DNA from: Acidocella aminolytica 101 = DSM 11237
GTDB lineage: Bacteria > Pseudomonadota > Alphaproteobacteria > Acetobacterales > Acetobacteraceae
Assembly: GCF_900129125.1 (NCBI RefSeq)
Contig: NZ_FQVJ01000013.1
Coordinates: 33,173 to 97,172, forward strand
Reading direction: 5' to 3'
DNA length: 64,000 bases
Shown here: positions 1 to 9,026 of the stretch, piece after piece
Numbering within the stretch: position 1 is the first letter of the stretch
Layout of the letters: each line of letters starts with the position of its first letter
Made by a program: the position numbers and the translations under genes
Notes under the pieces: model-generated
Seen by the model: only the letters and a program-made list of their open reading frames with translations
Databases searched by the model: none
Told to the model about the DNA's origin: nothing

Positions 1-253
1 CGCCAAGCTGAGGCACCAGCAGGCGGGATTTCAGCCAAGTCAGCCAAGCCGCCATCACCAGCCAGTCCGCTGCCAGCTCCAGCCTCACCCGCCGGGCACC
101 ATCAATGACAGACAAAAACTGCTCAACCAGCTGCAAAATGGAGATCTTGGCCAGATCCACTTTCTGCGCACGGGCCAGCTCCAACAGCAGGTCTAGAGGG
201 CCTTCAAATCCCTCCAGCTTAAGAACAAGCGATTCAGTAGTATCCAACGCCAT
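1..253 (-). CDS. scpA: ScpA segregation and condensation protein A (N-terminal part, runs off the window)
   Basis: The first 84 residues are present. They begin MALDTTESLVLKLEGFEGPL and continue with DLLLELARAQKVDL, the conserved kleisin N-terminus that in this family binds the SMC neck. ScpA bridges SMC and ScpB in the chromosome condensation complex. The ATG (251-253) lies 20 bases inside the end of the upstream M50 protease gene, which suggests translational coupling in one operon. The C-terminus and any scpB lie outside the window. Recognition is by N-terminal sequence only, but the motif is distinctive. Confidence 0.85.
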   Translation of the reverse strand, partial: MALDTTESLVLKLEGFEGPLDLLLELARAQKVDLAKISILQLVEQFLSVIDGARRVRLELAADWLVMAAWLTWLKSRLLVPQLG

Positions 254-938
254 TCCCCGTCAGGGTCAGCACAACGCGCTCTGCGGCGGGAAGCAGCAGC
301 CCCATTACCTCACGAAACGGGTCAAAATGCACCCCTACCTGTTCCAACGCCAAGGGCAGCACAAATAGTACGATCAGCACGGCGGCAATGCCAAATTTTT
401 CCGCCTGCGCCAGTTTGATCGCCAACGATAACGGCAGCACTCCCACCGCGATCCGCCCGCCATCCATCGGCGGCAGCGGGATCAGGTTGAACAGCCCCAG
501 TACCAGATTGATTTGAATGAAATAAGCCAAAAATGTCAAAATCTGGGCGGAATGCAGCGCCACCGCCGCATGGACGGCAAGTCCGCCGGCCAATGCCAGA
601 CAAAAATTCATCGCCGGGCCAGCAACGGCCACAATCGCCATCAGCCTGCGTGCATTGCGGTAATGGCCAATCCGCAAATTGACTGGATTGACTGGAACAG
701 GCTTCGCCCAGCCATATAAAAACGCAATTCGCCCTAGCGTGAGAAGCTGCCCCAACGCCAGCACCAGCGGCACCACAATGGTGCCGGTCTGATCGATATG
801 CTTCGCCGGGTTAAGCGTCAGCCGCCCGGCCCAGCGCGCTGTATGATCGCCCAACCAATACGCCACCACGCCATGCGCCAACTCGTGCATGATAATGGCG
901 ATGGCCAGGGCCACGATAATAAGCAGGATATGTGTCAT
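234..938 (-). CDS. Site-2 protease family (M50) membrane metalloprotease
   Basis: This 234-residue membrane protein has the zinc motif HELAH near residue 18, inside the first transmembrane segment. The second M50 motif is LIPLPPMDGG, around residues 153-162, where the Asp completes the zinc site. It is the compact form without a PDZ domain, unlike RseP elsewhere in this window. Members cleave substrates within the membrane, but the substrate here is unknown. It begins 3 bases after the nagZ stop and overlaps the scpA start. A site-2 protease between nagZ and scpAB is, from memory, a common alphaproteobacterial arrangement. Confidence 0.88.
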   Translation of the reverse strand: MTHILLIIVALAIAIIMHELAHGVVAYWLGDHTARWAGRLTLNPAKHIDQTGTIVVPLVLALGQLLTLGRIAFLYGWAKPVPVNPVNLRIGHYRNARRLMAIVAVAGPAMNFCLALAGGLAVHAAVALHSAQILTFLAYFIQINLVLGLFNLIPLPPMDGGRIAVGVLPLSLAIKLAQAEKFGIAAVLIVLFVLPLALEQVGVHFDPFREVMGLLLPAAERVVLTLTGNGVGYY

Positions 939-941
939 CGC

Positions 942-1787
942 TTACAGCGCCTCCAGCACGGCGCGGTTGTCCTCGAAATCACCGGGGCAGTACAGCGCGA
1001 TGTCGCACCCTGCCTCCAGGGCACGCACGGCGCGTTCCGCCGGGGTGCCGCTCAGCGCGCCCATGGCAAGGTCGTCAGACACCAGAACACCTTTGAACCC
1101 GATCCGTTCACGGATAAGATGTTGTATGACGATTAGCGATAAAGTCCCTGGATTTAAAGGATCATATTGCTCGTACACTACATGAGCCGTCATCGCCCAG
1201 GGCAGCTTGTTATTGGCGATGAAGGGCAACAAATCATCGTCGGTCAACACAGCCACGGACGGCAAGGCCACATGCGAGTCAACCAGCGCTCGCCCATGCC
1301 CAGGCAGATGCTTCATCACTGGCAACACGTCTTCAGCCATGATCCCACGGGCGATTTCACCACCCAGGTGCGCCACGGCCGCAGCATCGCCAGTTATGGC
1401 TCTGTCCCCCACCACATCGGAAGCGCCGGGTACACGAATATCAAGCACCGGGGCGGCGGTGCAGTTAAAGCCCGCCTGACGGACCATTTGGCCCAGCGCA
1501 CGACCATGGGCAAAAGCCTCCTCAGCCGTGCGCAGACTACCCGCAGGCTGCAAAGCTGGCCAATGCGGCGGTTTAAGGCGCGCAACCCGTCCGCCTTCCT
1601 GGTCCACCATCAATACCGCTCCAGGCGACAAAATAGCTTTCAATTCAGCTATAAGATCAGATAGCTGGGAAGGATCCTTAATATTCCGCGCGAATAAAAT
1701 AACCCCACGAGGCGGCAGGTCGCGGAACAAATCCCGCTCCTGCGCCGTCATGGACGTGCCAGAAATCCCAAGGATTGCAGGTTTCAA
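942..1787 (-). CDS. nagZ: Beta-N-acetylhexosaminidase NagZ (GH3)
   Basis: Predicted cytoplasmic enzyme that removes N-acetylglucosamine from anhydromuropeptides in cell-wall recycling. With the chosen start it has 281 residues, shorter than the roughly 340 of E. coli NagZ; the shortfall is at the C-terminus. Near residues 159-172 lies KHLPGHGRALVDSH, with the His/Asp dyad of NagZ, and the catalytic Asp sits in VLVSDDLAMGA. The start is taken as TTG at 1785-1787, which overlaps the upstream SPOR stop as TTGA. Another in-frame TTG lies 18 bases upstream. Its neighbour is a SPOR protein, also a peptidoglycan-associated function. Confidence 0.88.
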   Translation of the reverse strand: MKPAILGISGTSMTAQERDLFRDLPPRGVILFARNIKDPSQLSDLIAELKAILSPGAVLMVDQEGGRVARLKPPHWPALQPAGSLRTAEEAFAHGRALGQMVRQAGFNCTAAPVLDIRVPGASDVVGDRAITGDAAAVAHLGGEIARGIMAEDVLPVMKHLPGHGRALVDSHVALPSVAVLTDDDLLPFIANNKLPWAMTAHVVYEQYDPLNPGTLSLIVIQHLIRERIGFKGVLVSDDLAMGALSGTPAERAVRALEAGCDIALYCPGDFEDNRAVLEAL

Positions 1788-2524
1788 AATGCCGCCACGG
1801 TGCAATCCGCACCCTTAGAGTTGAGCTGGTAACAAAAATCCTTTGCCGCCTCTGCCGAGGCAAAACCGCCCAGGCGAAGGCGCCAAAAGCTCCGGCCATT
1901 GACGATGGCCGGGATAATCTCCGGCTGCCGCCCTTTCATGAGATCCGGGAATTTCTGCTGCAACTTCACCCATACCCCCAGCACGCCATCCTCTGTGCTG
2001 GTAGCCGCGAGCTGTACGGAGGACAGCCCCTCAGCCTCCGCCGCGCTGGTGGCCGTGGAGCCGGGGCGCGGCGTTTGCGACGCGGCGGGGACTACGTTTT
2101 TCGGCTTATCCGTGGGTGACGGTGAAGGCGCTTGCACGGCGGCCATCTGCTCGGCCGGTGCGGAAGCGGCGGATTTCGTTAGCCCCGCCGCCTGATCCAA
2201 CGCCGCGATATCCGGCGCCTGCCCAGCGGGCGCCAGATGCGGCGTCCCGTTATTCATTTCACCGGACATGATGGGAATATTAGCCCCTGGCACCACCAGC
2301 CCGCCAGGGTCGGCGGGCACAACACGCAACGGCGTGTCGGGGGGGCTGATCACCGGAGGAGGGCCAAAGCTGTATGGGTGGATGCCGCTCCACGTCCAGG
2401 CGATGATGATAACCAGCACCGATACACCGCCCGCCGCGATCGCCATGCGCTTGATGGCTGGGTCCACCCGCTGCCCTTTGGCGCGGTGCGGACGATACAG
2501 GAAATCGTCATCTTCCTCCTGCAA
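1784..2524 (-). CDS. SPOR domain-containing single-pass inner membrane protein
   Basis: This 246-residue protein has an acidic and basic cytoplasmic N-terminus, one transmembrane helix at about residues 27-47, and a Pro/Ala/Ser-rich periplasmic linker. A C-terminal SPOR repeat follows from about residue 170 (QLAATSTEDG onward). SPOR domains bind denuded glycan strands at the division septum, so a role in division or wall processing is likely. The start is a TTG (2522-2524) preceded by AGGTAAGG, 3 bases after the argS stop. No specific orthologue such as FtsN or DedD can be named with confidence. Confidence 0.8.
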   Translation of the reverse strand: MQEEDDDFLYRPHRAKGQRVDPAIKRMAIAAGGVSVLVIIIAWTWSGIHPYSFGPPPVISPPDTPLRVVPADPGGLVVPGANIPIMSGEMNNGTPHLAPAGQAPDIAALDQAAGLTKSAASAPAEQMAAVQAPSPSPTDKPKNVVPAASQTPRPGSTATSAAEAEGLSSVQLAATSTEDGVLGVWVKLQQKFPDLMKGRQPEIIPAIVNGRSFWRLRLGGFASAEAAKDFCYQLNSKGADCTVAAF

Positions 2525-2527
2525 GCC

Positions 2528-4258
2528 TTACCTCATTTCCTCAACCGGATTGACGCCCAGCACGGCAAGGCCAGAGCGAAGCACGATGGCGGTAGCCGCG
2601 ACAAGCCCGATACGCGCCGCAGTTTCAACCGGCTTGTCCTCTTGCAGGAAGCGCAGTGCAGTATTGTCGCGGCCCGCATTCCACAAGGCGTGGAAGTCCG
2701 AGGCGAGATCGTACAGGAAGAACGCCACGCGGTGCGGCTCACGCGCCTCGGCGGCCTGTTCCACCAAGCGTGGCCAAGTGATGAGGCGGCGAATCATCGC
2801 CACCTCCTCCGGCGCGGTAAGAGACGAGAAATCAACCTCCCCCGAGGGCGCCTGCGCCGCACGCAGCACGGAGCGGCAGCGCGCATGAGCGTATTGCACA
2901 TAGAACACCGGGTTCTCACGAGTCTGCGCCACGGCGGCGTTAAGGTCGAAATCCATCTGCGCGTCAGCCTTGCGCATAAGCATCAGAAAACGCACGGCAT
3001 CCGGCCCAACCTCGTCGATCAGGTCCCGGAGCTCGACAAAGGTGCCGGCGCGCTTGGACATTTTGACCGGTTCACCATTCTTCATCACCTTGACGATTTG
3101 GCAGAGAATCACATCCAGCCGCCCGCCGGAGAGCGCCTTCACCGCCGCCTGCATCCGCTTGACGTAACCGCCGTGGTCGGCGCCCAGAACGTCGATCAGA
3201 TCCGGGCAGCCGCGCCCCACCTTGTCCGCATGGTAGGCGATGTCGTTGGCGAAATAGGTGTAAGAACCGTCAGACTTGGCGATGGGGCGGTCCACATCGT
3301 CGCCAAAGTCTGATGAGCGGAACAGCTCCTGCTCACGCGGCTCCCAATCCTCAGGCTTCTTGCCCTTAGGCGGTTCCAATATGCCGCGATAGATCAAACC
3401 TTTGTCACGCAGCACCTGCAGACCGCGCTCCACCCCGCCATTCTCGACCAGGGCGCGCTCGGAGGAGAACACGTCATGACGCACGCCCAGCGCGGCAAGG
3501 TCATCACGAATCATGTCCATCATGCGGCTGACCGCGAAGGTGCGGAATTCATCCAGCCAGATATCTTCCGGCTGGCCCGCGAATTTATCGCCGTGCCGTG
3601 CCGCTAGCGCCTCCCCTATAGGGACAAGATAGCCGCCGCCATACTGCATACCGCCGGGCACAGTGGCGATATAGGCCTCCGTTGGCAGCTTCAATGCCTC
3701 CAGATAACGGACATAAACGGACCGCGCGAGGGCCAGAACCTGGGCCCCGGCATCGTTGACATAATATTCCTTGGTGACGTCGTAACCAGCCTTGGACAGC
3801 AGGTTGGCCAGCGAATCACCCACCACCGCGCCCCGGCAATGGCCCACATGCAGCGGGCCTGTGGGGTTGGCGGAGACGTACTCGACATTGATCTTACGGC
3901 TCTTGGATACACCTTGGCCATAAGCTTCTTGCGCGTTCAGAATTAGAGGAATTTGCGCCAGCAGCAAAGCGGGTGAGAGCGTCAGATTCACAAAGCCCGG
4001 CCCTGCCGCCTCAGCCTTGGCAATGCTGGAATGGGTGGAGAGTTTTTCCACCAGCCCTGCGGCCAGTTCACGCGGATTTTTGCTCGCAGGCTTCGCGGCG
4101 ATCATGGCGGCGTTGGTGGCCATGTCACCATGGGCCGGGTCCTTGGTGGGGGTCACTTCCACGCGCGCCAGTACGTCCGGCGCCAAGCCGGGGGCTAGGG
4201 CTTCAAGGGCGATCAGAACCTCGCCACGCAGGGCGGCAAACAGATTTTCGTCTTGCAT
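2528..4258 (-). CDS. argS: Arginyl-tRNA synthetase
   Basis: Class I aminoacyl-tRNA synthetase charging tRNA-Arg; about 576 residues, normal for ArgS. The HIGH-type signature is HVGHCRG, following SANPTGPL, and the KMSKS-type motif is KMSKR in the middle. The C-terminal DALR anticodon-binding region includes the tract with [16 protein letters not shown]. The likely start is ATG at 4256-4258, preceded by GAGAGACAAG; a TTG at 4270 would overlap the dgt stop as TTGA. It is co-directional with dgt upstream and the SPOR gene downstream. Confidence 0.96.
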   Translation of the reverse strand: MQDENLFAALRGEVLIALEALAPGLAPDVLARVEVTPTKDPAHGDMATNAAMIAAKPASKNPRELAAGLVEKLSTHSSIAKAEAAGPGFVNLTLSPALLLAQIPLILNAQEAYGQGVSKSRKINVEYVSANPTGPLHVGHCRGAVVGDSLANLLSKAGYDVTKEYYVNDAGAQVLALARSVYVRYLEALKLPTEAYIATVPGGMQYGGGYLVPIGEALAARHGDKFAGQPEDIWLDEFRTFAVSRMMDMIRDDLAALGVRHDVFSSERALVENGGVERGLQVLRDKGLIYRGILEPPKGKKPEDWEPREQELFRSSDFGDDVDRPIAKSDGSYTYFANDIAYHADKVGRGCPDLIDVLGADHGGYVKRMQAAVKALSGGRLDVILCQIVKVMKNGEPVKMSKRAGTFVELRDLIDEVGPDAVRFLMLMRKADAQMDFDLNAAVAQTRENPVFYVQYAHARCRSVLRAAQAPSGEVDFSSLTAPEEVAMIRRLITWPRLVEQAAEAREPHRVAFFLYDLASDFHALWNAGRDNTALRFLQEDKPVETAARIGLVAATAIVLRSGLAVLGVNPVEEMR

Positions 4259-4266
4259 CTTGTCTC

Positions 4267-5409
4267 TCAAGCGGGGACGGAAGGGTCCGTCAAACGGGAA
4301 AACTCATCCTGGGCGTAGCGGTCGGTCATACCGGCCACATAGTCACGGACAGTGGCGGCGGCCTGGGCAGTTTCAGCCTGTCCTGCACGCTCACGCCAAT
4401 CATCGGGAAGCAAATCCGGGCGGCGTAACAGCAAGCCGCCCAACGTACGGGTGACGTGAACGCATTTATATGTCATCCTGTTCAGCTTCCAGTGGCGGTA
4501 CATACGCGCCATCAAAAAGCGCTTCAGCTCGATATTGGCGACCTTGATTTCCTCGGAGAAGCCGATCACCTGCTTGGTGGCGGCGCGGATATCCTCAACC
4601 GAGCGCGGAGCCAGATGATCGATCCGGCGAGCGCTTTCAGCCAGCGTGTCATGCACCAGGCAGTTGATCACGCGCCGGCTCAGCTCCGCGCGGATCCGGT
4701 TATTTTCACGCGTGAGCTTTTGCGCGTCGCGGAGCAGATCACCGATTACCGGCAGGGCCAGAATATCCTCAAACCCAAACAACCCGGCGCGCAGGCCGTC
4801 ATCAAGGTCGTGGGTATTATAGGCAATATCGTCCGAGAAGGCGGCGGTCTGCGCCTCGGCAGAGGTCTGGCGGCCTAAATCAAGGTCACACAGCGTGTTA
4901 AAGGCGGCGATGGTGGGCGGCGGGTTCTTCAGGGGGCCGTTATGCTTGGCCAGCCCTTCCAGCGTTTCCCAGCTCAGATTCAGCCCGTCAAACGCCGCAT
5001 AGCGGCGTTCAAGCTGGGTGACGACGCGGAAACTCTGGTCGTTATGGTCAAACCCGCCAAATTCTACCAGCGCCTCGTCCAGCCCTGTTTCCCCGGCATG
5101 GCCGAACGGCGGATGGCCAAGGTCATGCGCCAAGGCCAGACATTCAGTCAGGTCTTCGTCAAGATTCAAGGCTCGGGCGATGGCACGGGCGATCTGCGCC
5201 ACTTCCAGGCTGTGGGTTAAGCGGGTTCGGTAGAAATCGCCTTCACGGTTGATGAATACCTGAGTCTTGTATTGCAGTTTGCGAAAGGCGGAGCTGTGCA
5301 CTACGCGGTCGCGATCACGCTGATAGGGGCTACGGTCATCCGAGCGGGTTTGCTCGTAAACGCGCCCGCGTGAGTTGTTTTCCTGCACGGCATAGGGGGC
5401 TTTCATCAT
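4267..5409 (-). CDS. dgt: Deoxyguanosinetriphosphate triphosphohydrolase-like protein (HD domain)
   Basis: HD-domain metal-dependent dNTP triphosphohydrolase of the bacterial dGTPase-like family, 380 residues from the chosen start. Conserved signatures are [36 protein letters not shown] and [15 protein letters not shown], carrying the HD metal ligands. In E. coli Dgt hydrolyses dGTP to deoxyguanosine and triphosphate; for shorter homologues such as this, substrate range is uncertain. ATG is assigned at 5407-5409 (or 5404-5406), giving a start near the conserved APYAV. It diverges from an A-type Fe-S carrier gene, with about 60 bases between start codons. Confidence 0.9.
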   Translation of the reverse strand: MMKAPYAVQENNSRGRVYEQTRSDDRSPYQRDRDRVVHSSAFRKLQYKTQVFINREGDFYRTRLTHSLEVAQIARAIARALNLDEDLTECLALAHDLGHPPFGHAGETGLDEALVEFGGFDHNDQSFRVVTQLERRYAAFDGLNLSWETLEGLAKHNGPLKNPPPTIAAFNTLCDLDLGRQTSAEAQTAAFSDDIAYNTHDLDDGLRAGLFGFEDILALPVIGDLLRDAQKLTRENNRIRAELSRRVINCLVHDTLAESARRIDHLAPRSVEDIRAATKQVIGFSEEIKVANIELKRFLMARMYRHWKLNRMTYKCVHVTRTLGGLLLRRPDLLPDDWRERAGQAETAQAAATVRDYVAGMTDRYAQDEFSRLTDPSVPA

Positions 5410-5470
5410 GGCCAGGGCTTTAGAGCACCCTGGCCTTACCACCAAGGCCCCCACGCGCTATATGTGTTGT

Positions 5471-5812
5471 ATGAATGATATAACTGCCTCTTTCGACATT
5501 TCTGCCGCCGCTGCTGCCCGCGTGGCGGAGATTTTGGCTGATGACCCCAGCGCAAAGGCCCTGAGGGTGGAAGTGCTGGCAGGCGGGTGTTCTGGCCTGC
5601 AATATAAATTCGACCTGACGGACGCACGGACCGAGGAAGATCTGGTGCTGGAGCGTGACGGGGCAACCGTTTTTGTGGACCCGGTGAGCCTAGATTTTCT
5701 GGCCGGCGCAGAACTGGACTTTAAAGACAGCCTGATGGGCGCGCATTTTCTGGTGAAAAACCCGAATGCAACCGCCTCCTGCGGTTGCGGGACGTCATTT
5801 TCCATTGATTAA
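5471..5812 (+). CDS. erpA: A-type iron-sulfur carrier protein, ErpA-like
   Basis: HesB/IscA-family protein of 113 residues. The three cluster-ligand cysteines are at 40 (GGCSGLQYKF) and 104/106 (SCGCGTSF). It likely receives [4Fe-4S] clusters from SUF and delivers them to apoproteins. The start is ATG 5471; an in-frame ATG at 5462 is an alternative. It lies apart from the SUF operon, whose own A-type protein ends at 6618 on the other strand. The stop overlaps the xth start by 8 bases. The ErpA assignment rests on context, an A-type protein outside the SUF operon next to dgt and xth; sequence alone does not separate ErpA from IscA. Confidence 0.85.
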   Translation: MNDITASFDISAAAAARVAEILADDPSAKALRVEVLAGGCSGLQYKFDLTDARTEEDLVLERDGATVFVDPVSLDFLAGAELDFKDSLMGAHFLVKNPNATASCGCGTSFSID

Positions 5813-6581
5813 GGTTACCACCTGGAACGTAAACTCTGTCCGCACGCGCGAGGCGCATGTGGCAGATTTTCTGGCGCGCGAGCAGCCGGATTTCCTGCTG
5901 TTGCAGGAGATTAAATGTGAAGCGCACCAATTCCCAGCCATGGCGTTTTCCGCGCTGGGGTATGAGGCGGAAATTGTCGGGCAAAAATCTTATAATGGCG
6001 TTGCCATTCTGCATAAGGGCGGCGCGAAGGTGACGCATAAGCGCTTGCCCGGCATGTATGAAGAAGATTCTCATGCGCGCTTCGTGGAGGTGCGGGCGCA
6101 CGGGATGAGAATTGGCGGGCTGTATCTGCCTAACGGCAATTCCGGCGGGGATGTAGGCTACCAATATAAACTGCACTGGATGGCCGCATTGCGCGAACAT
6201 GCGGCGGCAATGATGGAGGGCGATGAGGATTTCATCCTGGCCGGGGATTATAACGTCTGCCCGACCGACGCAGACTACGCCCCCCGCGCTCTGCGCGCGA
6301 ATGACGCGCTGGTCCGCCCGGAAACCAGAGCGGCGTTTCATGCGCTGCTGCATACCGGGCTGACGGAGGCCGTGCGAGCGCTGCACCCGCGCGAGACACT
6401 TTACACCTTCTGGGATTATCAGGGCGGGGCTTGGGACCGCAATATCGGCCTGCGGATTGACCATGCTCTGCTGTCTCCACGCCTTGCGGAGCGGCTGGTG
6501 TCTGTGACCATCCATAAAGATGAACGCGCCAAGGCCCAGCCCTCGGACCATGTACCCGTCTCGGTTACGCTAACCGCCTAA
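5805..6581 (+). CDS. xth: Exodeoxyribonuclease III
   Basis: AP endonuclease / 3'-5' exonuclease of base-excision repair, 258 residues. Diagnostic blocks in order are TTWNVNSVRTR, LLLQEIKCE (metal-binding Glu), GVAILHK, LAGDYNVCPTDAD (Asp-x-Asn), WDRNIGLRIDHALLS and SDHVPV (catalytic Asp-His). The start is taken as TTG at 5805 because the conserved domain begins two codons later and homologues start just before KVTTWN. A longer reading from ATG 5766 would lie inside the upstream gene. It is translationally coupled to the ErpA-like gene. Confidence 0.94.
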   Translation: MIKVTTWNVNSVRTREAHVADFLAREQPDFLLLQEIKCEAHQFPAMAFSALGYEAEIVGQKSYNGVAILHKGGAKVTHKRLPGMYEEDSHARFVEVRAHGMRIGGLYLPNGNSGGDVGYQYKLHWMAALREHAAAMMEGDEDFILAGDYNVCPTDADYAPRALRANDALVRPETRAAFHALLHTGLTEAVRALHPRETLYTFWDYQGGAWDRNIGLRIDHALLSPRLAERLVSVTIHKDERAKAQPSDHVPVSVTLTA

Positions 6582-6593
6582 AGGGCAAAACAA

Positions 6594-6623
6594 GTTTAAG
6601 CCGCTTCAGAGGGCGGCTTAAAC
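6594..6623. terminator. Convergent terminator hairpin between xth and sufA
   Basis: A perfect 11-base dyad GTTTAAGCCGC / GCGGCTTAAAC with an 8-base loop sits between the xth stop (6581) and the sufA stop (6618-6620). It overlaps the last codons of sufA. It has no long U tract but is placed to serve both converging transcripts. Confidence 0.65.
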
Positions 6624-6986
6624 GTGGAAGCTCTCACCGCAGCCGCAACGGCCCTTCTCATTCGGGTTCTCGAAAGTAAAGCCGCGCGTCAACTTGTCCT
6701 CCCGGTAGTCCATCACCGTGCCGATAAGGAACAGCGTGGCCTTGCGGTCCACCAGAACGGTGAGTTCCTGGGACTTCACTACCTCATCAGACGCACCGGG
6801 TGCTTCCACCCAGCTCATCTCGTATGACATCCCAGAACACCCTTTAGTGCCAACAGAAATGCGCAGCAACTTACCCTTTTCGCCCCCCTCATAGAGCTTG
6901 CGCAGGCGCGTGGCCGCGGCATCCGTCAGGGTCATCAGCGGCGGGAGTTCGCGCTTCTTGGGTGCGGCGGTGTGCATAACGTCCAT
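6618..6986 (-). CDS. sufA: SUF-system A-type iron-sulfur carrier (SufA/IscA family)
   Basis: HesB/IscA-family protein of 122 residues, last gene of the SUF operon. The cluster-ligand cysteines are C50 (GTKGCSGMSYE) and C114/C116 (GRCGCGESF). It is expected to accept a cluster from SufBCD and pass it to targets. The N-terminus has a charged extension before the conserved LTDAAATRLRKL; ATG 6977 is an alternative start. Only 9 bases separate it from sufT. Together with the ErpA-like gene at 5471 the window encodes two A-type carriers. Confidence 0.88.
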   Translation of the reverse strand: MDVMHTAAPKKRELPPLMTLTDAAATRLRKLYEGGEKGKLLRISVGTKGCSGMSYEMSWVEAPGASDEVVKSQELTVLVDRKATLFLIGTVMDYREDKLTRGFTFENPNEKGRCGCGESFHV

Positions 6987-6995
6987 GTCTTTACC

Positions 6996-7373
6996 TCAAA
7001 ACATATTCAGCATGAGGCGGGCTTCCTCGCTCATGCGGCTCTGATCCCAAGGCGGGTCCCAGACGGTTTCGACGGTTATGTCGCCCACGCCATCAATCTG
7101 CACGATGGCGTTGCGGACCATTTCCGGCAGTTCCTGCGCTGAGGGGCAGCCGGGGGCGGTGAGTGTCATTTCAACCTTCACATCGCCATTTTCAGCCAGT
7201 TCTATCGCGTAGATCAGGCCGAGTTCATAAATATTGACCGGAATTTCCGGATCATAAACCGTGCAGATGGCACCGATCACTGCTTCCTCGGTCACGCGGG
7301 GGGCGGTTTCGCCATCGGGCGTCCAGCTTGTCACCGGCTGCATCTGGTCCGGTTCGGGTTTTGTGTCAGCCAT
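6996..7373 (-). CDS. sufT: SUF-associated Fe-S assembly protein SufT (MIP18/DUF59 family)
   Basis: 125 residues from ATG 7371-7373. The DUF59 core includes ICTVYDPEIPVNIYELGLIY and the conserved Cys motif LTAPGCPSAQELP, ending with TVWDPPWDQSRMSEEAR. SufT proteins support Fe-S cluster maturation, mainly when cluster demand is high. A longer reading frame to 7484 exists but runs through sufU. The chosen start overlaps the sufU stop by 8 bases, as expected for coupled genes. Confidence 0.9.
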   Translation of the reverse strand: MADTKPEPDQMQPVTSWTPDGETAPRVTEEAVIGAICTVYDPEIPVNIYELGLIYAIELAENGDVKVEMTLTAPGCPSAQELPEMVRNAIVQIDGVGDITVETVWDPPWDQSRMSEEARLMLNMF

Positions 7374-7791
7374 TGGCGGTATCTCCTGCACTTCCGCCTT
7401 TGGCAATGGCGTCTCGAAGGGCACTCCAGGGGAGCGTCGCGCACCGAAGGCGGGAAGGATATTGCGCAATGCCTGCAAGCGCATTCAAGTCTCCCAATTC
7501 CGGGTTTTCCTGCCCGGTTTTCACGAGATGTTCGAACCTGTCACTCAATATGGCGATCTCACCGTCAGTTTTGCCGGTGGCTGCCTCGCACATCAGCTCC
7601 GCGCTGGCGACAAGGATGGCACATCCATCGGCCTCATGGCGCACATCAGCACCACTGAGAAAAACGCTCACCATATCACCGCACATGCGGTTCTCACTTT
7701 TTCCCTCAACGTCAAACACAGCCGGACGGCCTGCATGATGCGGGTGGCGGCTGCGGTCGAGCACGATGGATTGGTAAAGCGCCTCACTCAT
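7366..7791 (-). CDS. sufU: SufU-type sulfur-transfer / scaffold protein
   Basis: SufU/IscU-like protein of 141 residues. The zinc/active-site positions typical of SufU are visible: C37 and D39 (MCGD), C57 (DGCAILVAS) and C117 (RCATLPW). SufU accepts persulfide sulfur from SufS and acts with it, replacing SufE. It overlaps sufS by ATGA (7788-7791). Its presence, with no sufE seen, makes this a SufSU-type operon. Confidence 0.9.
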   Translation of the reverse strand: MSEALYQSIVLDRSRHPHHAGRPAVFDVEGKSENRMCGDMVSVFLSGADVRHEADGCAILVASAELMCEAATGKTDGEIAILSDRFEHLVKTGQENPELGDLNALAGIAQYPSRLRCATLPWSALRDAIAKGGSAGDTANG

Positions 7792-9026
7792 GCGAAGATC
7801 TTTCTTACCCTCTCCAGGCCGGTTGCCAGGGCGTCAATTTCCTCGGGCAGCGTATAGAGGCCAAAAGTGGCCCGCGCGGTGCTGGAAACACCAAGGCGGC
7901 CCATCAAAGGTTCGGCGCAATGATGTCCGGCGCGCACAGCAATGCCCTGGCGGTCCAGCAACGTGGCAATGTCGTGCGCATGAGCGTCCTTCATCACGAA
8001 GGAGATCACGCCGCCGCGGTCCTGCGCGGAACCCAGGATACGCAGCCCTTCGATCCGGCTGAGTGTCGCCAGCGCGTGCTCGGTCAAATACTGCTCATGC
8101 GCGGCGATTGCATCAAAGCCGATGGCGCGGACATAATCGATGGCGGCGCCAAGCCCGATGGTTTCGATGATGGCGGGGGTGCCGGCCTCAAAACGATGAG
8201 GCGGCTTGGCCCAAACGGATTTTTCGTAGGAAACGGAGGCAATCATGTCGCCGCCTCCCATGAAAGGCGGCATCGCCCCCAGAATTTCGGCCTTGGCGTA
8301 AAGCACGCCGACGCCGGTGGGGCCGTAGAGCTTATGGCCGGAGAAAACGTAGAAATCTGCGTCGATGGCCTGCACATCCACGGCCCTGTGGACGATGGCC
8401 TGTGCGCCATCCAGCAGGATCTTCGCCCCATGTTCATGCGCGAATTTCGCCAGCCGCTCGACCGGGGTATAGGAGCCGAGCACGTTGGACATATGGGTGA
8501 GCGCTAGCAACTTCACCTTGCCATCGGCAAAGACGTCCTCAAGAGAGTTCCAGTTCAGCTCACCGGAGTCAGTGATTTTGATAATCCGCAGCTCGGTACC
8601 GTGGGCGTCACGCAGCATTTGCCAGGGCACGAGATTAGCGTGGTGCTCCATCTCGGAAACCGCAACAGCATCACCCGGCTTCAGCACGGTGCGGCCCCAG
8701 CTGTAAGCAACAAGGTTGATGCTTTCCGTCGCGTTGCGGGTGAAAACAATTTCCTCGCGCGAGGCGGCGTTGAGAAGCTCCGCCACCTTGTCGCGTACAT
8801 TCTCATACGCGTCCGACGCTTTCTCGGACATATAATGCAAACCGCGATGGACGTTTGCATATTGCTCCTCCATCACGAAGCGCATGGCCTCAATCACCTG
8901 TTTCGGCTTCTGCGCGGAGGCGCCGGAATCCAGGAAAACGAAGGGCTTTCCATGCACTTTCTGCGACAGGATCGGAAAATCCTGACGGAAGCCATGTACG
9001 TCCAGCGCAGGCAAAGTGATGCTCAT
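7788..9026 (-). CDS. sufS: Cysteine desulfurase SufS
   Basis: PLP-dependent group II cysteine desulfurase of 412 residues, supplying sulfur for Fe-S assembly. The PLP lysine is in FSGHKLYGPTGVG and the persulfide Cys in VRAGHHCAEPLM. Other family blocks are FLDSGASAQKP near the start and EIVFTRNATESINLVA. It overlaps both sufD (ATGA at 9023-9026) and sufU (ATGA at 7788-7791). Confidence 0.96.
   Translation of the reverse strand: MSITLPALDVHGFRQDFPILSQKVHGKPFVFLDSGASAQKPKQVIEAMRFVMEEQYANVHRGLHYMSEKASDAYENVRDKVAELLNAASREEIVFTRNATESINLVAYSWGRTVLKPGDAVAVSEMEHHANLVPWQMLRDAHGTELRIIKITDSGELNWNSLEDVFADGKVKLLALTHMSNVLGSYTPVERLAKFAHEHGAKILLDGAQAIVHRAVDVQAIDADFYVFSGHKLYGPTGVGVLYAKAEILGAMPPFMGGGDMIASVSYEKSVWAKPPHRFEAGTPAIIETIGLGAAIDYVRAIGFDAIAAHEQYLTEHALATLSRIEGLRILGSAQDRGGVISFVMKDAHAHDIATLLDRQGIAVRAGHHCAEPLMGRLGVSSTARATFGLYTLPEEIDALATGLERVRKIFA

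Noticed and set aside
2237..3313. Plus-strand frame (358 codons) opposite argS
   Set aside because: Composition is typical of antisense translation (many His and Arg) and it lies within an intact argS.
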